A stretch of 64,000 nucleotides of DNA from Bacteroidales bacterium (GTDB lineage Bacteria > Bacteroidota > Bacteroidia > Bacteroidales > FEN-979): positions 1 to 64,000 of the forward strand of contig JAQWBQ010000008.1 in assembly GCA_028706295.1 (NCBI GenBank), given 5' to 3'. Below are positions 63,974 to 64,000 of the stretch, piece by piece (the stretch's first letter is position 1; the number at the start of each line of letters is the position of its first letter). The notes beneath the pieces were generated by a model, which ran no database searches, was not told the DNA's origin, and saw only the letters and a program-made list of their open reading frames with translations. A program made the translations under genes and the position numbers.

Positions 63974-64000
63974 TTATTTCGATTTGGATTCGGAAAAACA

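Noticed and set aside
1..64000. CRISPR array, insertion sequence or prophage
   Set aside because: No regularly spaced repeats, transposase, integrase or phage structural gene was recognised on either strand.

Overview
The window is a gene-dense piece of a Bacteroidota chromosome, most likely order Bacteroidales or a close marine or sediment relative. This rests on family-level gene content: a GT3 glycogen synthase fused to glycogen phosphorylase, DUF4835, DUF6913, the bamD-omega-coaBC-DUF4835-recN gene order, a type B L31 protein and a T9SS C-terminal sorting domain. It also rests on Bacteroidota-type promoters (TTTG, about 19 bp, TAnnTTTG) with no purine-rich Shine-Dalgarno sites. No tRNA, rRNA, CRISPR array, transposase or prophage gene was seen. 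The window looks like core chromosome apart from one GC-rich non-coding islet.

Layout. 1-493 is the start of an outward-reading lipoprotein gene. 617-9657 is a glycogen cluster: debranching enzyme, GT4 glycosyltransferase, GH57 hydrolase with a lysine-rich tail, and the synthase-phosphorylase fusion. A fabG-type reductase and a membrane VWA protein follow (9701-12534). 12548-18004 (minus strand) is a tightly packed series with dnaA first, then a tyrosine phosphatase, a Thr/Ser dehydratase, a tetrapyrrole-methylase-family protein and a two-gene ABC exporter. The dnaA upstream region (18005-18347) is AT-rich and holds two inverted repeats. Next come yigZ, prmC, a DUF3298 protein, yggS and an LTA-synthase-like membrane sulfatase. 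23632-27477 (minus strand) is a serine operon: serC, serA, a four-helix-bundle gene and a DUF1015 gene.

27595-39588 holds mixed housekeeping genes: an acyl-CoA reductase, L31, a GlmU-like protein, Lon, an orphan oligopeptide-binding lipoprotein, a metallo-beta-lactamase-fold hydrolase, DUF6913-dapA and a secreted M14 carboxypeptidase. After an alpha-oxoamine synthase comes the cell-envelope and coenzyme-A run bamD, RNA polymerase omega, coaBC, DUF4835, recN and fabI (40977-46892). 46959-52641 is a fatty-acid-oxidation electron-transfer operon: etfB, etfA, a membrane Fe-S protein, a CCG-domain protein and an acyl-CoA dehydrogenase. It ends at a strong terminator. clpC and gyrA are divergent. 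Then come a TPR protein, a membrane-anchored SRPBCC-GyrI protein and an SDR/5-alpha-reductase pair. The window closes with the GC-rich non-coding islet, clpS, and a Nudix CoA pyrophosphatase.

How the genes work together. The glycogen genes can build and degrade a storage glucan from UDP-glucose. The etf operon would feed acyl-CoA electrons to the membrane quinone pool. serC, serA and probably DUF1015 make serine. clpC and clpS are the partner chaperone and adaptor of the Clp protease. The most unusual item is the roughly 330-nt GC-rich islet at 62454-62788, whose GAAA- and UUCG-capped hairpins suggest an unassigned structured RNA on the minus strand. Many promoters lie so close to the start codon that leaderless or near-leaderless mRNAs are likely.
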